Translations under genes and position numbers: made by a program
NCBI GenBank assembly: GCA_021802555.1
Contig: JAJZRU010000006.1
Coordinates: 59,249 to 123,248 of the forward strand
DNA from: Pseudomonadota bacterium
Lineage (GTDB): Bacteria > Pseudomonadota > Gammaproteobacteria > Burkholderiales > Thiobacillaceae
Length of the DNA stretch: 64,000 nt
Direction: 5' to 3'
Part shown: positions 51,918-60,631 of the stretch, piece after piece
Numbering within the stretch: the stretch's first letter is position 1
Layout: each line of letters starts with the position of its first letter
Notes under the pieces: generated by a model
Databases searched by the model: none
What the model was told of the DNA's origin: nothing
The model's input: only the letters and a program-made list of their open reading frames with translations

Positions 51918-53094
51918 GTCTGCTCTCCTCCACCAGGTGCACCAGCGCCTGTTCGAAGCGGTCGTAGATGTGCTGCCAGGCCAGGCCTTCCGCGGTGGCG
52001 AAGGCGTTGCTGCCCAGCGTGCGGCGCGGATCGTCCATGGCAAAGGCGGCCAGCACCTGGCGCATGAGCGCCTCTTCGTCGCCCAGCGGCGCCTTGAGGC
52101 CGTTGCCGCCCTGCTTGATCCACTCCGCCGCGCCATAGTCGTAGGCCACCACGGCGAGCCCGGACGCCATTGCCTCCAGAGTGACGTTGCCGAAAGTTTC
52201 CGTGAGGCTGGGGAACACGAACACGTCGCCCGAGGCGTAGTGCGCCGCCAGTTCCTTGCCGCGCTGCGTGCCGCAAAACACCGCTTCCGGGCGCCTGGCC
52301 TCCCAGCTGGCGCGTTCCGGGCCGTCTCCCACCAGCACCAGGCGCACCGCGTGCCCGGCGGCCTTGACGGCGTCGCAGGCACGGAAGACGGCGGGAAGAT
52401 TCTTCTCGGCAGCCAGGCGGCCGACGTAGAGCAGCACTTTTTCTTCTTCCCGCACGCCCCATTGGCGGCGCAGCTCCGCGGAGCGGCGGCCGGGATTGAA
52501 GAGATCGGCATCCACGCCGCGCGACACCACGGCGAGATTGTGATAGCCGTGGTTCTCCAGCTCGCGGCGGATGCCTTCGGTGGGCACGAAGGTCAGGCAC
52601 GCCTTGTTATGGAATTTGCGCAAATAGGCGAGGATGCTGCGGCGCAGGAAACCCAGCCCGTAATGCTGGCTGTAGCTGTGGAAATTGGTGTGGAAATCGG
52701 TGGCGAGCGGAATCTTGAGCTTGCCCGCCGCGGCCAGGGCCGACCAGCCCAGCGGCCCTTCGGTGGCGACATGGACGATGTCGGGGCGGTCGAGCGTCCA
52801 CAGCCGGCACAGCGAGGCCTTGGCGGGCAGGCCCATCTTCAGGCCCTCGTAGCGCGGGATGGGGATGCCGCGCTGCAGGTGGTGGGACAGCCCGGGCATG
52901 TCTGCAGGCGCATCCTCGGGCCCCTGGCGCGGGCGGATGAGCTGGATGTCGTGGTCGCGCGCCTGCAGGGCGTTCACCATGCGCCCCAGGGTCATGGCCA
53001 CGCCGTTGATTTCCGGCGGGTAGGTTTCCGTCACCACCGCGACGCGCAGGTGCGGCCGGCGGCCGGGCAGGTGCTGCAGGGAGAGGCTGTCCAT
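51883..53094 (-). CDS. GT4 glycosyltransferase, probable lipid glycosyltransferase
   Basis: 403 residues, two Rossmann lobes of the GT-B fold. VVTETYPPEINGVAMTLGRM and VHVATEGPLGWSAL are typical of the SqdX/MgtA-like branch that glycosylates diacylglycerol or phosphatidylinositol-type lipids. The nucleotide-sugar site is in VGRLAAEKNLPAVF and the ExxxxxxE motif appears in PSLTETFGNVTLEAMASGL. The overlapping PAP2 gene, which could supply diacylglycerol from phosphatidate, supports a lipid acceptor; this is inference. A nearby diacylglycerol kinase adds to the lipid theme. Confidence 0.83.
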   Translation of the reverse strand: MDSLSLQHLPGRRPHLRVAVVTETYPPEINGVAMTLGRMVNALQARDHDIQLIRPRQGPEDAPADMPGLSHHLQRGIPIPRYEGLKMGLPAKASLCRLWTLDRPDIVHVATEGPLGWSALAAAGKLKIPLATDFHTNFHSYSQHYGLGFLRRSILAYLRKFHNKACLTFVPTEGIRRELENHGYHNLAVVSRGVDADLFNPGRRSAELRRQWGVREEEKVLLYVGRLAAEKNLPAVFRACDAVKAAGHAVRLVLVGDGPERASWEARRPEAVFCGTQRGKELAAHYASGDVFVFPSLTETFGNVTLEAMASGLAVVAYDYGAAEWIKQGGNGLKAPLGDEEALMRQVLAAFAMDDPRRTLGSNAFATAEGLAWQHIYDRFEQALVHLVEESRHGLAQNLAATA

Positions 53095-53156
53095 GGCATG
53101 AGTGTGGAAGCCTCATGCAACAGAAGCGTGACGCTGCGGCTGCGCTTTTGTGAAAT

Positions 53157-54764
53157 TCAGTGCGCTTCGACCAGCTGGCGCAGGAACAGAATGTCGCGGA
53201 AGGTGCCGGGGTCGAAGCCGCGGCGCGTGCCGCCGCGGTCGTCGCGCAGCAGGCCGTCGAGATAGGGAGCGATGTCGGCGCTGTTCCAGTGCCGCCCTAC
53301 TTCGCCGAGGATATGCGGGAAGTCTTCCAGGCTGTGGCTGCCGGTGCTCTCATCCAGATCGGCCACTTGCAGGTTGAAATGCACTTTGCAGGACAGGCGC
53401 GCTTCCTGATATTCCTTTTTCAGCCCTTCGCGTTCCAGCAGCTCCAGCAGCAGCAGCCAAGGCACGGGCGATTCGGTGGGATTCTCCGCCAGATGCTCTT
53501 CCAGCAGATGGATGGCGAGATCGGCGTGGCCGAAGGCCAGGAAGACTTCAGCCCTGTCCACTGCGGATTCGTTCACTTCGGTGCCGGTGTCGCGCGTGCG
53601 CCGGCCGTGGAAGGGATAGGCCTCCGCGTCGTGGCTCTCCGGGCGCTTGGCCGGCGACGGGCGGACGGACGGCGCCGTGGCTTGCGCCGGCTCGACGGCA
53701 GGGGCGTCCGGCGGCGGGATGGTCGGCAGTTCGCACCACGCGCCCTCGGTCTCGGCGGCGGGCAGGGCGATCTTGAGGGGGGGGGCGTAGGGCTCGGCGG
53801 CGGGCAGAACCGCCTGCGGCAGCAGGCGCCGGTGCCGGTGTCGGTGCAGCGCCCAGGCCAGGGCGGCCGCGGCCAGCAGCAGGGAGAGGGCGGCGCCGCT
53901 CCAACCGTAATTGAAGCTGCGCTGCGGCGCAGGCGGCGGAGGCGGCGCCGCCAGGCGCGCTTGCAGCTCGGCGTTGCGCTTGCGCAGTCGATCGAGCTCC
54001 TTCTGCAGCCCGTCGAGGGTCTGGCGCAAGGCCGCCGCCTGTGCTTCCAGGCCGGCCGGCGCGGCTGTCGGCGAGGGCGGCAGGTGTTGCAACAGGGTGG
54101 TGTCCATCCGCAAGGCAAGATCTCCGCCGCCCAGCGGGAAGCTGCTCGCGCCGGACAGGCTCAGATGCGCGCCCTCGGGGCGCGGTCGCGGGGCTGCGGA
54201 ACGGCGCTGGGCCGGTGCGGGCCGCGCCGTGCGTGCGGCGTGGGCGTGGCGGCGGCGCGCCTGCAGATGCGCGGTCGCGGCCGGGCGCCGGGCAGGGGGC
54301 GTGGCGGCCGTCGCGCGGCGCGCCGGGGCGGGAGCGGACTGCGCGGCCGGGGGTTCGGCAGACGAGGGCTCGGCCGGCGCGGATTCGGCGACGGCCGGTG
54401 CGATGGCGGGCGGGGGGTCCAGCAGCAGGCTGTAGCGGCGCGCCACGTGGCTGCCGCGGCAGTCCGCGGCGATGGCGAATTCCAGCGCCAGGTTCTGCAC
54501 CGGGCGGCGGCTCGTGATGATCAGCGCGGTGCCGGCGGCATCGTAGTGCAGCGCGGTATCGTCCGGCGGCTGCATGCCCGAGCCTTCGGTGCTGCTGACG
54601 GAAAAGCAGCCGATATCGGGTGGGGTGCCGCCCTCCAGCACCAGGGGCACGGTGATTTTCAGCGGCTGGCCGAACCAGGATTGCAGATGCGCCGCGCCCA
54701 GACCCAGGGCGTGGGCGGGGATGGCCAAGGCGGACAGCAGGAAGAAAAAAGCGAAGCGCGGCAA
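53157..54764 (-). CDS. FimV-like protein with TPR C-terminus
   Basis: 535 residues. Signal peptide cut near AHA, then the FimV/Tsp45-type N-terminal block LGLGAAHLQSWFGQPLKITV. A long Ala/Pro-rich spacer (about 120-215), a coiled-coil heptad region (QTLDGLQKELDRLRKRNAEL), one membrane helix (AALSLLLAAAALAWALHRH), and a C-terminal TPR-like part (ESAVDRAEVFLAFGHADLAI to the end). FimV-type proteins organise the cell pole and type IV pili. It lacks an evident LysM domain, so it could be a shortened relative. Confidence 0.75.
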   Translation of the reverse strand: MPRFAFFFLLSALAIPAHALGLGAAHLQSWFGQPLKITVPLVLEGGTPPDIGCFSVSSTEGSGMQPPDDTALHYDAAGTALIITSRRPVQNLALEFAIAADCRGSHVARRYSLLLDPPPAIAPAVAESAPAEPSSAEPPAAQSAPAPARRATAATPPARRPAATAHLQARRRHAHAARTARPAPAQRRSAAPRPRPEGAHLSLSGASSFPLGGGDLALRMDTTLLQHLPPSPTAAPAGLEAQAAALRQTLDGLQKELDRLRKRNAELQARLAAPPPPPAPQRSFNYGWSGAALSLLLAAAALAWALHRHRHRRLLPQAVLPAAEPYAPPLKIALPAAETEGAWCELPTIPPPDAPAVEPAQATAPSVRPSPAKRPESHDAEAYPFHGRRTRDTGTEVNESAVDRAEVFLAFGHADLAIHLLEEHLAENPTESPVPWLLLLELLEREGLKKEYQEARLSCKVHFNLQVADLDESTGSHSLEDFPHILGEVGRHWNSADIAPYLDGLLRDDRGGTRRGFDPGTFRDILFLRQLVEAH

Positions 54765-54834
54765 GGCAGCTCTGAAGAGTTGTTATTGCCCTATTTCGGC
54801 GCAGGCTTATGCAATCTTTAGGCCAGCGCAATAT

Positions 54835-55221
54835 TTACGCCAGCAGCACGATCCCCCATATCACGGCGGCATTGATCAGGCTCACCAGCACGGCCGCACT
54901 GCCCATGTCCTTGGCGCGCTTGATGAGATGGTGGTGCTCCAGGGAAATGCGGTCCACGGCCGCTTCGATGGCGGAGTTGAGCAGTTCGACGATGAGCACC
55001 AGCAGTACACTGCCGATCATGAGTGCGCGCTCCACGCTGCTCTTCCCCAGCCACAGGGCCAAGGGGACGGCCACCAGAGCGAGCAGCGCTTCCTGGCGGA
55101 AGGCATCTTCGTGCTTGAAGGCGGCGCGAAACCCGTCGAGGGAATAGACGAAAGCGTTGAACAGGCGCTTGAGCCCGGTTTTGCCCTTGTAAGGGGACTC
55201 CTCCGGCATGGGGCGGTTCAT
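54835..55221 (-). CDS. dgkA: Diacylglycerol kinase DgkA
   Basis: 128 residues, three membrane helices. Phosphorylates diacylglycerol to phosphatidate with ATP in the inner membrane. [21 protein letters not shown] and the active-site block [20 protein letters not shown] then [20 protein letters not shown] are the family signature. The ATG overlaps the gcvPB stop (ATGA), placing it at the tail of the glycine cleavage operon. Confidence 0.95.
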   Translation of the reverse strand: MNRPMPEESPYKGKTGLKRLFNAFVYSLDGFRAAFKHEDAFRQEALLALVAVPLALWLGKSSVERALMIGSVLLVLIVELLNSAIEAAVDRISLEHHHLIKRAKDMGSAAVLVSLINAAVIWGIVLLA

Positions 55222-56663
55222 TTCTTCCAAGTCAGGTCCAATTCGCGTGCCGCGCGCACGTCGTCCAACCTGCGCACCGGTTGGGTGTAGGGCGCGCCTT
55301 TCACCAGTTCTGGATTGCTTTCCGCCTCCTGGCGGATTTGCACCATGGCCTCGACGAAGCCGTCCAGGGTTTCCCTGGATTCGGTCTCGGTCGGCTCGAT
55401 TAGCAGGCACTCCGGCACCAGCAGCGGGAAATAAGTCGTCGGCGCGTGGTAGCCGTAGTCGAGCAGGCGTTTGGCAAAGTCCATGGCGGAGACGCCCGTC
55501 TGCTCCTTGAGCTTTTTCAGGGTGACGATGAACTCGTGGCTCGCGCGCCGCTTGGGATAGGCCAGATCGAAGCCGGCGGCGGCCAGACGCGCCATGAGAT
55601 AGTTGGCGTTTAGGGTGGCGAATTCGGCTACCCGGTGCATGCCCTCGGCGCCCAGCATGCGCGCGTAAACGTAGGCGCGCAGCAGCACGCCGGCGTTGCC
55701 GCCGTTGGCGCTCAAGCGGCCGATGCTCAGCGGCAGGTCGGCCTCGGCGGCGTGGCGGTAGACGCCCTGGTCCTCGATCACCACCGGCACCGGCAGGAAA
55801 GGCAGCAGGCGCTCGGCCACACCCACCGGTCCGGCGCCGGGGCCGCCGCCGCCGTGGGGGGTGGAGAAGGTCTTGTGCAGATTCATGTGGATGACGTCGA
55901 AGCCCATGTCGCCGGGCTTCACCCGGCCCAGGATGGCGTTGAGGTTGGCGCCGTCGTAATACAGCAGGCCGCCGGCGGCGTGGACGATGTCGCGGATTTG
56001 CAGGATGGCCTTCTCGAACACGCCCAGGGTGGAGGGATTGGTGAGCATCAGGCCGGCGGTGTGCGGGCCGACGGCCGCACGCAGCGCCTCCAGGTCGACG
56101 TTGCCGTCGGCGTCGGTTGGGATTTCGCGCACGGTGTAGCCGCACATCACCGCGGTCGCCGGGTTGGTGCCGTGGGCCGCGTCGGGTACCAGGATCTCGC
56201 GCCGCGCCGCATCGCCGCGCGCATCGTGATAGGCGTGGATCATGGCCACGCCGGCGAACTCGCCCTGCGCGCCCGCCATGGGCGCCAGGCTCACGCCCGC
56301 CATGCCGGTGACGTCCTTGAGCATTTCCTGCAGCTCGTACATGCACTGCAGGAAGCCCTGGCCCGTCTCGGCCGGCGCATGGGGGTGGCGCGCCAGGAAC
56401 TGCGGCAGCATCGCCAGGCTGTTGCAGGCGCGCGGGTTGTACTTCATGGTGCAGGAACCCAGCGGATAGAACTGCGTGTCGATGGAGAAGTTCTTCTGCG
56501 ACAGCCGGGTGTAGTGGCGCACCACGTCCATCTCGGAGCACTGTGGCAGCGCCGGCGGCGCCTCGCGCAGGAGATCCGCCGGCAGGTCGGCAATGTCGCC
56601 GTCGATGTCGGGCAGTTGGGCGTGGGCCGCGCGGCCGGCGTGGGAGCGTTCGAATATCAGCAT
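55218..56663 (-). CDS. gcvPB: Glycine dehydrogenase (decarboxylating) subunit 2, GcvPB
   Basis: 481 residues, the PLP-bearing half of the split P-protein. With GcvPA it decarboxylates glycine and moves the aminomethyl group to the lipoyl arm of GcvH. The PLP lysine is in [17 protein letters not shown] (about Lys264); [14 protein letters not shown] (here [15 protein letters not shown]), [16 protein letters not shown] and the [15 protein letters not shown] end are typical. Separated from gcvPA by the tpx gene. Start at [11 protein letters not shown]; an earlier in-frame start would translate the intergenic repeat. Confidence 0.96.
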   Translation of the reverse strand: MLIFERSHAGRAAHAQLPDIDGDIADLPADLLREAPPALPQCSEMDVVRHYTRLSQKNFSIDTQFYPLGSCTMKYNPRACNSLAMLPQFLARHPHAPAETGQGFLQCMYELQEMLKDVTGMAGVSLAPMAGAQGEFAGVAMIHAYHDARGDAARREILVPDAAHGTNPATAVMCGYTVREIPTDADGNVDLEALRAAVGPHTAGLMLTNPSTLGVFEKAILQIRDIVHAAGGLLYYDGANLNAILGRVKPGDMGFDVIHMNLHKTFSTPHGGGGPGAGPVGVAERLLPFLPVPVVIEDQGVYRHAAEADLPLSIGRLSANGGNAGVLLRAYVYARMLGAEGMHRVAEFATLNANYLMARLAAAGFDLAYPKRRASHEFIVTLKKLKEQTGVSAMDFAKRLLDYGYHAPTTYFPLLVPECLLIEPTETESRETLDGFVEAMVQIRQEAESNPELVKGAPYTQPVRRLDDVRAARELDLTWKK

Positions 56664-56672
56664 GATGGATAA

Positions 56673-56694
56673 GTGGGCAGACGGCAGTTGGCAG
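56673..56694. repeat. TTGGCAG-type repeat, copy A (gcvPB-tpx spacer)
   Basis: Short string GGGCAGACGGCAGTTGGCAG, matching in its minus-strand form the CTGCCAACTGCC repeats at 58712-58782 and 59194-59255. It lies just before gcvPB. Confidence 0.55.
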
Positions 56695-56711
56695 CGCACC
56701 GGCTAGGCAAG

Positions 56712-56735
56712 GTGGGCTCGCTGCAGCGAGCCCAC
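56712..56735. repeat. 24-bp perfect palindrome between tpx and gcvPB
   Basis: Two 12-base halves, GTGGGCTCGCTG and its complement, without spacer. It resembles dispersed GTGGGCTCGC-type palindromes of betaproteobacterial spacers. No T-run, so weak as a terminator. The tpx stop codon TAG (56758-56760) lies at the edge of the repeat-like stretch. Confidence 0.75.
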
Positions 56736-56757
56736 GCCCGGCCGCAAGCGGCAGGTC

Positions 56758-57255
56758 CTACTTCAAGGCCGCCAGGGCGGCGTCGTAATTGGGCTCCTGC
56801 TTGATCTCGGGCACCAGCTCGGCGTGCAGCACCTTGTCGTGCTCGTCCAGCACGACCACGGCGCGCGCGGTGACGCCGGCCAGCGGTCCCGAGGTGATGT
56901 CCACGCCATAGGCCGTCTTGAACTCGGGATGGCGGAAGGTGGACAGCGTCACGACGTTGCCGAGCCCTTCGGTAGAACAGAAGCGGCTGGCGGCGAAGGG
57001 CAGGTCGGCGGAGATCACCAGCACCACGGTGTTGCCCGCCTCGCCGCCGCGTGCATTGAACTTGCGCGTGGACTCGGCGCACACGCCGGTGTCCAGCGAG
57101 GGCACGATGTTGAGCACCTTGCGCTTGCCGGCGTAGGCGTCCAGGCCCACGTCCGACAAATCCTTGTTGGTGAGGGAAAAGGCGGGCGCCGTTGTTCCAA
57201 CCTTGGGAAACGTGCCGGCTACGTTGATGGGGGTACCGCCTAGAGTCACAGCCAT
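56758..57255 (-). CDS. tpx: Thiol peroxidase Tpx
   Basis: 165 residues, atypical 2-Cys peroxiredoxin. Peroxidatic Cys59 in [16 protein letters not shown] and resolving Cys93 in [15 protein letters not shown]. Reduces lipid and other peroxides in the periplasm or cytoplasm with thioredoxin. No signal peptide is seen, so it is probably cytoplasmic here. GGAG site before the ATG at 57255. Placed between the two halves of the glycine decarboxylase; a metabolic link is not obvious. Confidence 0.95.
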   Translation of the reverse strand: MAVTLGGTPINVAGTFPKVGTTAPAFSLTNKDLSDVGLDAYAGKRKVLNIVPSLDTGVCAESTRKFNARGGEAGNTVVLVISADLPFAASRFCSTEGLGNVVTLSTFRHPEFKTAYGVDITSGPLAGVTARAVVVLDEHDKVLHAELVPEIKQEPNYDAALAALK

Positions 57256-57327
57256 GTCGCTCTCCTTCAAAGTATGTTGTCCAACCCGCTCCTCAGAGGA
57301 GCGCGGCCCTGGCGAAAGAGGATTCCG

Positions 57328-58698
57328 TCACTTGCGCGCGCAAGGCGGCGGCTCCGCCGCCTTGCTCAGGATGCGCTGCAGCTGTTGCGCGTATTTGTCC
57401 AGATCCTCTTCGGTCTTGGTCTCGGTAGAGCAGACCAGCAGCGCGCTGCCCAGTTCCGGATAGTCGCGCGACAAGTCGCAGCCGCCTACGATGCCCTGGC
57501 CCAGCAAGGCATGCAACACCTTGCCCACGGCAGCGGGCAGTTGCAACACCGCCTCGTGGAAGAAGGCCCCGCTGAAGGCCCTCTTTGCGCCGGCCGCGGT
57601 GAGCTTTTCCACCAGCTTCGCGGTGTTGCCGTGGCTGGCGCGCGCTACGCGCGCCAGGCCTTCGGGCCCCAGGAGGCTCATATACTGGGTCGCGGCCGTG
57701 ACGAGCAAACCCTGGTTGGTGCAGATGTTGGACGTGGCCTTGGAGCGGCGGATGTGCTGCTCCCTGGCTTGCAGGGTCAGGGTGAAGCCGGGCTTGCCTT
57801 CCAAGTCCACCGTGCGCCCGACGATGCGGCCGGGCATCTGGCGCACGAATTCCTGCTTGCAGCACATGAAACCGAAGTAGGGGCCGCCCGAGGCCAGCGG
57901 TGCGCCCAAGGGCTGGCCGTCGCCCACCGCGATGTCGGCGCCATCGTTGCCCCAGTGCCCCGGCGCCTTGAGGAGGGCGAGCGAGGTCGGATTGACCAGG
58001 GCGATGGCGCGTCCGCCATGCGCGTGCGCCCAGTCGGTCAGCGCATCGACGTCTTCCAGCACGCCGAAGAAGTTGGGCTGCGGAATCACGAGGGCGGCAA
58101 AGGCGCCCGGGTCGGCAGGCAGCACGGTGCGGCCGGTGGCGGGATCGTAGTCCAGCTCGACGATCTCGATTTTCTGGTTCCTGACGATGGCGCGCGTCGC
58201 GGCGCGATAAAGGGGATGCACCGTCCGCGGGATGAGGATGCGGCTCATGCCCTTATGCGTGCGCACCGCCATGAGCACCGCCTCGGCCAGCCCCGAGCCG
58301 CCGTCGTAGAGCGACGCGTTCGAGACATCCAGCCCGGTCAGCCGGGTCATCATGGTCTGGTATTCGTAGATGAGCTGCAGCGTGCCTTGGCTGGCCTCCG
58401 CCTGGTAGGGCGTGTAGGCGGAATAGAACTCGCCGCGCGTGGCGATCTGCCACACGGCGGCGGGGATATGGTGCTCGTAGGCGCCGGCGCCGAGGAAGTT
58501 CAGGTAGCGCCCGTCGGCCTCCGCCCGCTCGGTCAGCAAACGGGAGACCGCCATTTCGGAGAGGCCCGAGGGTACTTTGGTCAGCTTGCCGGCGCGCAGC
58601 TCGGCGGGGATTTCGTCGAACAAGTCATCGATGCGCTCGGCGCCGATGACGGCGAGCATGTCGGCGATGTCCTGGTCGGAGTGGGGAATGAAGGGCAT
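57328..58698 (-). CDS. gcvPA: Glycine dehydrogenase (decarboxylating) subunit 1, GcvPA
   Basis: 456 residues, N-terminal half of the split P-protein. Blocks: [92 protein letters not shown] and [19 protein letters not shown]. Works only with GcvPB, here two genes downstream. Split P-protein is normal in many bacteria. The spacer to gcvH upstream carries repeat copy B. Confidence 0.96.
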   Translation of the reverse strand: MPFIPHSDQDIADMLAVIGAERIDDLFDEIPAELRAGKLTKVPSGLSEMAVSRLLTERAEADGRYLNFLGAGAYEHHIPAAVWQIATRGEFYSAYTPYQAEASQGTLQLIYEYQTMMTRLTGLDVSNASLYDGGSGLAEAVLMAVRTHKGMSRILIPRTVHPLYRAATRAIVRNQKIEIVELDYDPATGRTVLPADPGAFAALVIPQPNFFGVLEDVDALTDWAHAHGGRAIALVNPTSLALLKAPGHWGNDGADIAVGDGQPLGAPLASGGPYFGFMCCKQEFVRQMPGRIVGRTVDLEGKPGFTLTLQAREQHIRRSKATSNICTNQGLLVTAATQYMSLLGPEGLARVARASHGNTAKLVEKLTAAGAKRAFSGAFFHEAVLQLPAAVGKVLHALLGQGIVGGCDLSRDYPELGSALLVCSTETKTEEDLDKYAQQLQRILSKAAEPPPCARK

Positions 58699-58711
58699 AG
58701 GTTCAGCGATC

Positions 58712-58782
58712 AGTTGGCAGTCGGCAGCGGTCGGCGGGCGGAATGGCTTTTTCTGCCAACTGCCAACTGAAAGCTGCCGACT
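58712..58782. repeat. TTGGCAG-type repeat, copy B (gcvPA-gcvH spacer)
   Basis: Starts AGTTGGCAGTCGGCAGC and ends CTGCCAACTGCCAACTG then GCTGCCGAC, so it contains direct and inverted TTGGCAG units. It fills almost the whole space between gcvPA and gcvH and shares GCTGCCGAC and ACTGCCAACT with copy C. Confidence 0.8.
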
Positions 58783-58787
58783 AATCT

Positions 58788-59177
58788 TTAATGCGCTTCC
58801 GCCGCCACCAGCGCCTCATAGCCGGCGGCATCCAGCAAGCCGGCCACCTCGGCGGCGTTGACGGGTTTCATTTTGAACATCCAAGCGCCATAAGGATCCT
58901 GATTGATTTTTTCCGGGCTGCCTTCCACCTCGGCGTTGGCGGCGGTGATTTCGCCGGCGACCGGCGCGTAGACGTCGGAGGCGGCCTTGACGGATTCCAC
59001 CACGGCGCATTCCTCGCCGGCGCTCACGGTGCGGCCGGGCGAGGGGTTTTCCACGAACACCATGTCGCCCAGCAGATCCTGGGCATGGTGAGTGATGCCC
59101 ACCGTGAGGCTGCCATCGGCTTCGACGCGCACCCATTCATGGGATTTGGTGTATTTGAGGTCGGCGGGGAGGGTCAT
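58788..59177 (-). CDS. gcvH: Glycine cleavage H protein
   Basis: 129 residues. Lipoyl carrier that shuttles the aminomethyl group between P, T and L proteins. The lipoylated Lys64 is in [30 protein letters not shown] at the start and [18 protein letters not shown] later are the family pattern. Start at 59177 (MTLPADLKY); an earlier frame extension would read the upstream repeat as a CLLPT peptide. Confidence 0.97.
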   Translation of the reverse strand: MTLPADLKYTKSHEWVRVEADGSLTVGITHHAQDLLGDMVFVENPSPGRTVSAGEECAVVESVKAASDVYAPVAGEITAANAEVEGSPEKINQDPYGAWMFKMKPVNAAEVAGLLDAAGYEALVAAEAH

Positions 59178-59193
59178 AAAGGCTCCAGAGAAA

Positions 59194-59255
59194 GTTGGCA
59201 GCAGGCAGTTTTCAGTAGGCAGCTTTCCTTGGACTGCCAACTGGCTGCTGCCGAC
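59194..59255. repeat. TTGGCAG-type repeat, copy C (gcvH-gcvT spacer)
   Basis: Contains GTTGGCAGCAGGCAG near 59194 and ACTGCCAACTGGCTGCTGCC toward its end. It shares several 9-12 base words with copy B in the same orientation. Fills the gap between gcvT and gcvH. Confidence 0.8.
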
Positions 59256-59268
59256 GGATCGCTAAAAA

Positions 59269-60348
59269 TTAGATCAACGCTTTTCCATTCCTTACAAACG
59301 GATATTTCACCACTTTCGCTTGCAATTTTTTGTCGCGCACTTCGACCTCCACTTCCTCGCCCGGGGCGATGCCCAGGGGGATGCGGGCGAGGGCGATGGA
59401 TTGCTGCAAGGTGGGCGAGAAGGTGCCGGAGGTGATTTCGCCCGCGCCGTGCTTGGTGTGAACTTTCTGGTGGGCGCGCAGCACGCCTTTGTCCAGCAGC
59501 ACCAGGCCGACCAACTGGCGGGTGATCTCGCTGGCTTCCAGCGCCTTGCGGCCGACGAAGTCGCGCTCGCTCTTGAGATCCACCGTCCACGCCAGGCCGG
59601 ATTCCAGCGGGCTCACGGTTTCATCCATGTCCTGGCCGTAGAGGTTCATGCCCGCTTCCAGGCGCAGGGTGTCGCGTGCGCCCAGGCCGGCGGGCTTGGC
59701 GCCGGCTTCCAGCAGGGCTTTCCAGAAGAAGGGCGCGGACTTGGCCGGCACCATCACTTCGTAGCCGTCTTCGCCCGTGTAGCCGGTGCGAGCGACGAAC
59801 ATTTCACCCACATTCACGGCATTGAATGGCTTGAGGCCTTCGGTCATCTGCTCGGAGCCGGGCATGGCCCCGTGCAGCACCGCCGCGGCCTGCGGGCCCT
59901 GGATGGCGATCATGGCCAGGTCGCGGCGCGGCGTGAGGCCGAGATTGGCGCCCCACTCGGCGTTGCAGCGCTGCATCCAGGCGAGGTCCTTCTCGGCCGT
60001 GCCGGCGTTGACGACGATGCGGAACCACTGCTCGTCCATGAAATAAATGATGAGGTCGTCGATGACGCCGCCTTGCTCGTTGAGCATGCAGGAATAAAGC
60101 GCCTTGCCGGGGGTCTTGAGTTTGTCCACGTTGTTCGCCACCAGGCGCTTGAGGAAGACGCGCATGCCTTCGCCCTTCACGTCCACGGGCAGCATGTGGG
60201 AGACATCGAAAATGCCGCAGGCTCTGCGCACGGCGTGGTGCTCCTCGATCTGGGAACCGTAGTTCACCGGCATGTCCCAGCCGCCGAAATCGACCATTTT
60301 GGCGCCGAGCTCGCGGTGCACAGCGTGGAGCGGAGTCTGTTTGAGCAT
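59269..60348 (-). CDS. gcvT: Glycine cleavage T protein (aminomethyltransferase)
   Basis: 359 residues. Releases ammonia from the lipoyl-bound aminomethyl group and makes 5,10-methylenetetrahydrofolate. [48 protein letters not shown] and [19 protein letters not shown] (folate site) are present, with Asp of the [14 protein letters not shown] block conserved. First gene after the riboswitch; start at [10 protein letters not shown], five codons inside a possible longer frame. Confidence 0.96.
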   Translation of the reverse strand: MLKQTPLHAVHRELGAKMVDFGGWDMPVNYGSQIEEHHAVRRACGIFDVSHMLPVDVKGEGMRVFLKRLVANNVDKLKTPGKALYSCMLNEQGGVIDDLIIYFMDEQWFRIVVNAGTAEKDLAWMQRCNAEWGANLGLTPRRDLAMIAIQGPQAAAVLHGAMPGSEQMTEGLKPFNAVNVGEMFVARTGYTGEDGYEVMVPAKSAPFFWKALLEAGAKPAGLGARDTLRLEAGMNLYGQDMDETVSPLESGLAWTVDLKSERDFVGRKALEASEITRQLVGLVLLDKGVLRAHQKVHTKHGAGEITSGTFSPTLQQSIALARIPLGIAPGEEVEVEVRDKKLQAKVVKYPFVRNGKALI

Positions 60349-60361
60349 GAGGTTCCCGAGC

Positions 60362-60393
60362 AAAAAAGCCGGCTGCAGCCAGGCTGCTAGCCG
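60362..60393 (-). terminator. Riboswitch-controlled intrinsic terminator before gcvT
   Basis: Minus strand: CGGCT-A-GCAGC, loop CTG, GCTGC-AGCCG (a 10-bp stem with one bulged A), then GC and six T, 14 bases before gcvT. It sits directly after the second glycine aptamer, so it is the likely expression platform: glycine binding would favour anti-termination. Confidence 0.75.
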
Positions 60394-60398
60394 AGCCC

Positions 60399-60597
60399 CT
60401 CTGTCCTTGGTACCTGAGAGATTGGGGGGAGGCCATGGCGTCCCCTTGCCCCTTCGGTGGCGGCTGTCGCGAGTCCCCGTGCGAGGGATGCGGCGGCCGC
60501 GCTCTCCAGAGTGTGGAACGAACCGGTCCTTTTGCCTGAGCGATTGCGGGCGCTTGCGCCTTCGGCGGCGGGTTGGCCCGCGCTCTCCCGGTTCGAG
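60399..60597 (-). promoter_or_regulatory. Tandem glycine riboswitch
   Basis: Two adjacent glycine aptamers. Aptamer 1 (60519-60595): closing stem CGAACCGG/CCGGTTCG, GGGAGAG, GCCGAAGGCGCAAG, AATCGCTCAGGCAAAAGGA. Aptamer 2 (60399-60512): closing CTCTG/CAGAG, GGAGAG, CACCGAAGGGGCAAG, AATCTCTCAGGTACCAAGGA. These match the conserved core of the glycine riboswitch. It lies upstream of gcvT in the expected orientation. Confidence 0.95.
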
Positions 60598-60603
60598 GCG
60601 GCA

Positions 60604-60631
60604 ATTATGCCTGAGAGCGTTCTTCCCGCAA
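60604..60631 (-). promoter_or_regulatory. Candidate promoter of the gcv operon
   Basis: Minus strand TTGCGG (60626-60631), 16-base spacer and CATAAT (60604-60609). The -10 overlaps the TAA stop of the upstream pglF-like gene and would start RNA near the first base of aptamer 1. Confidence 0.4.
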
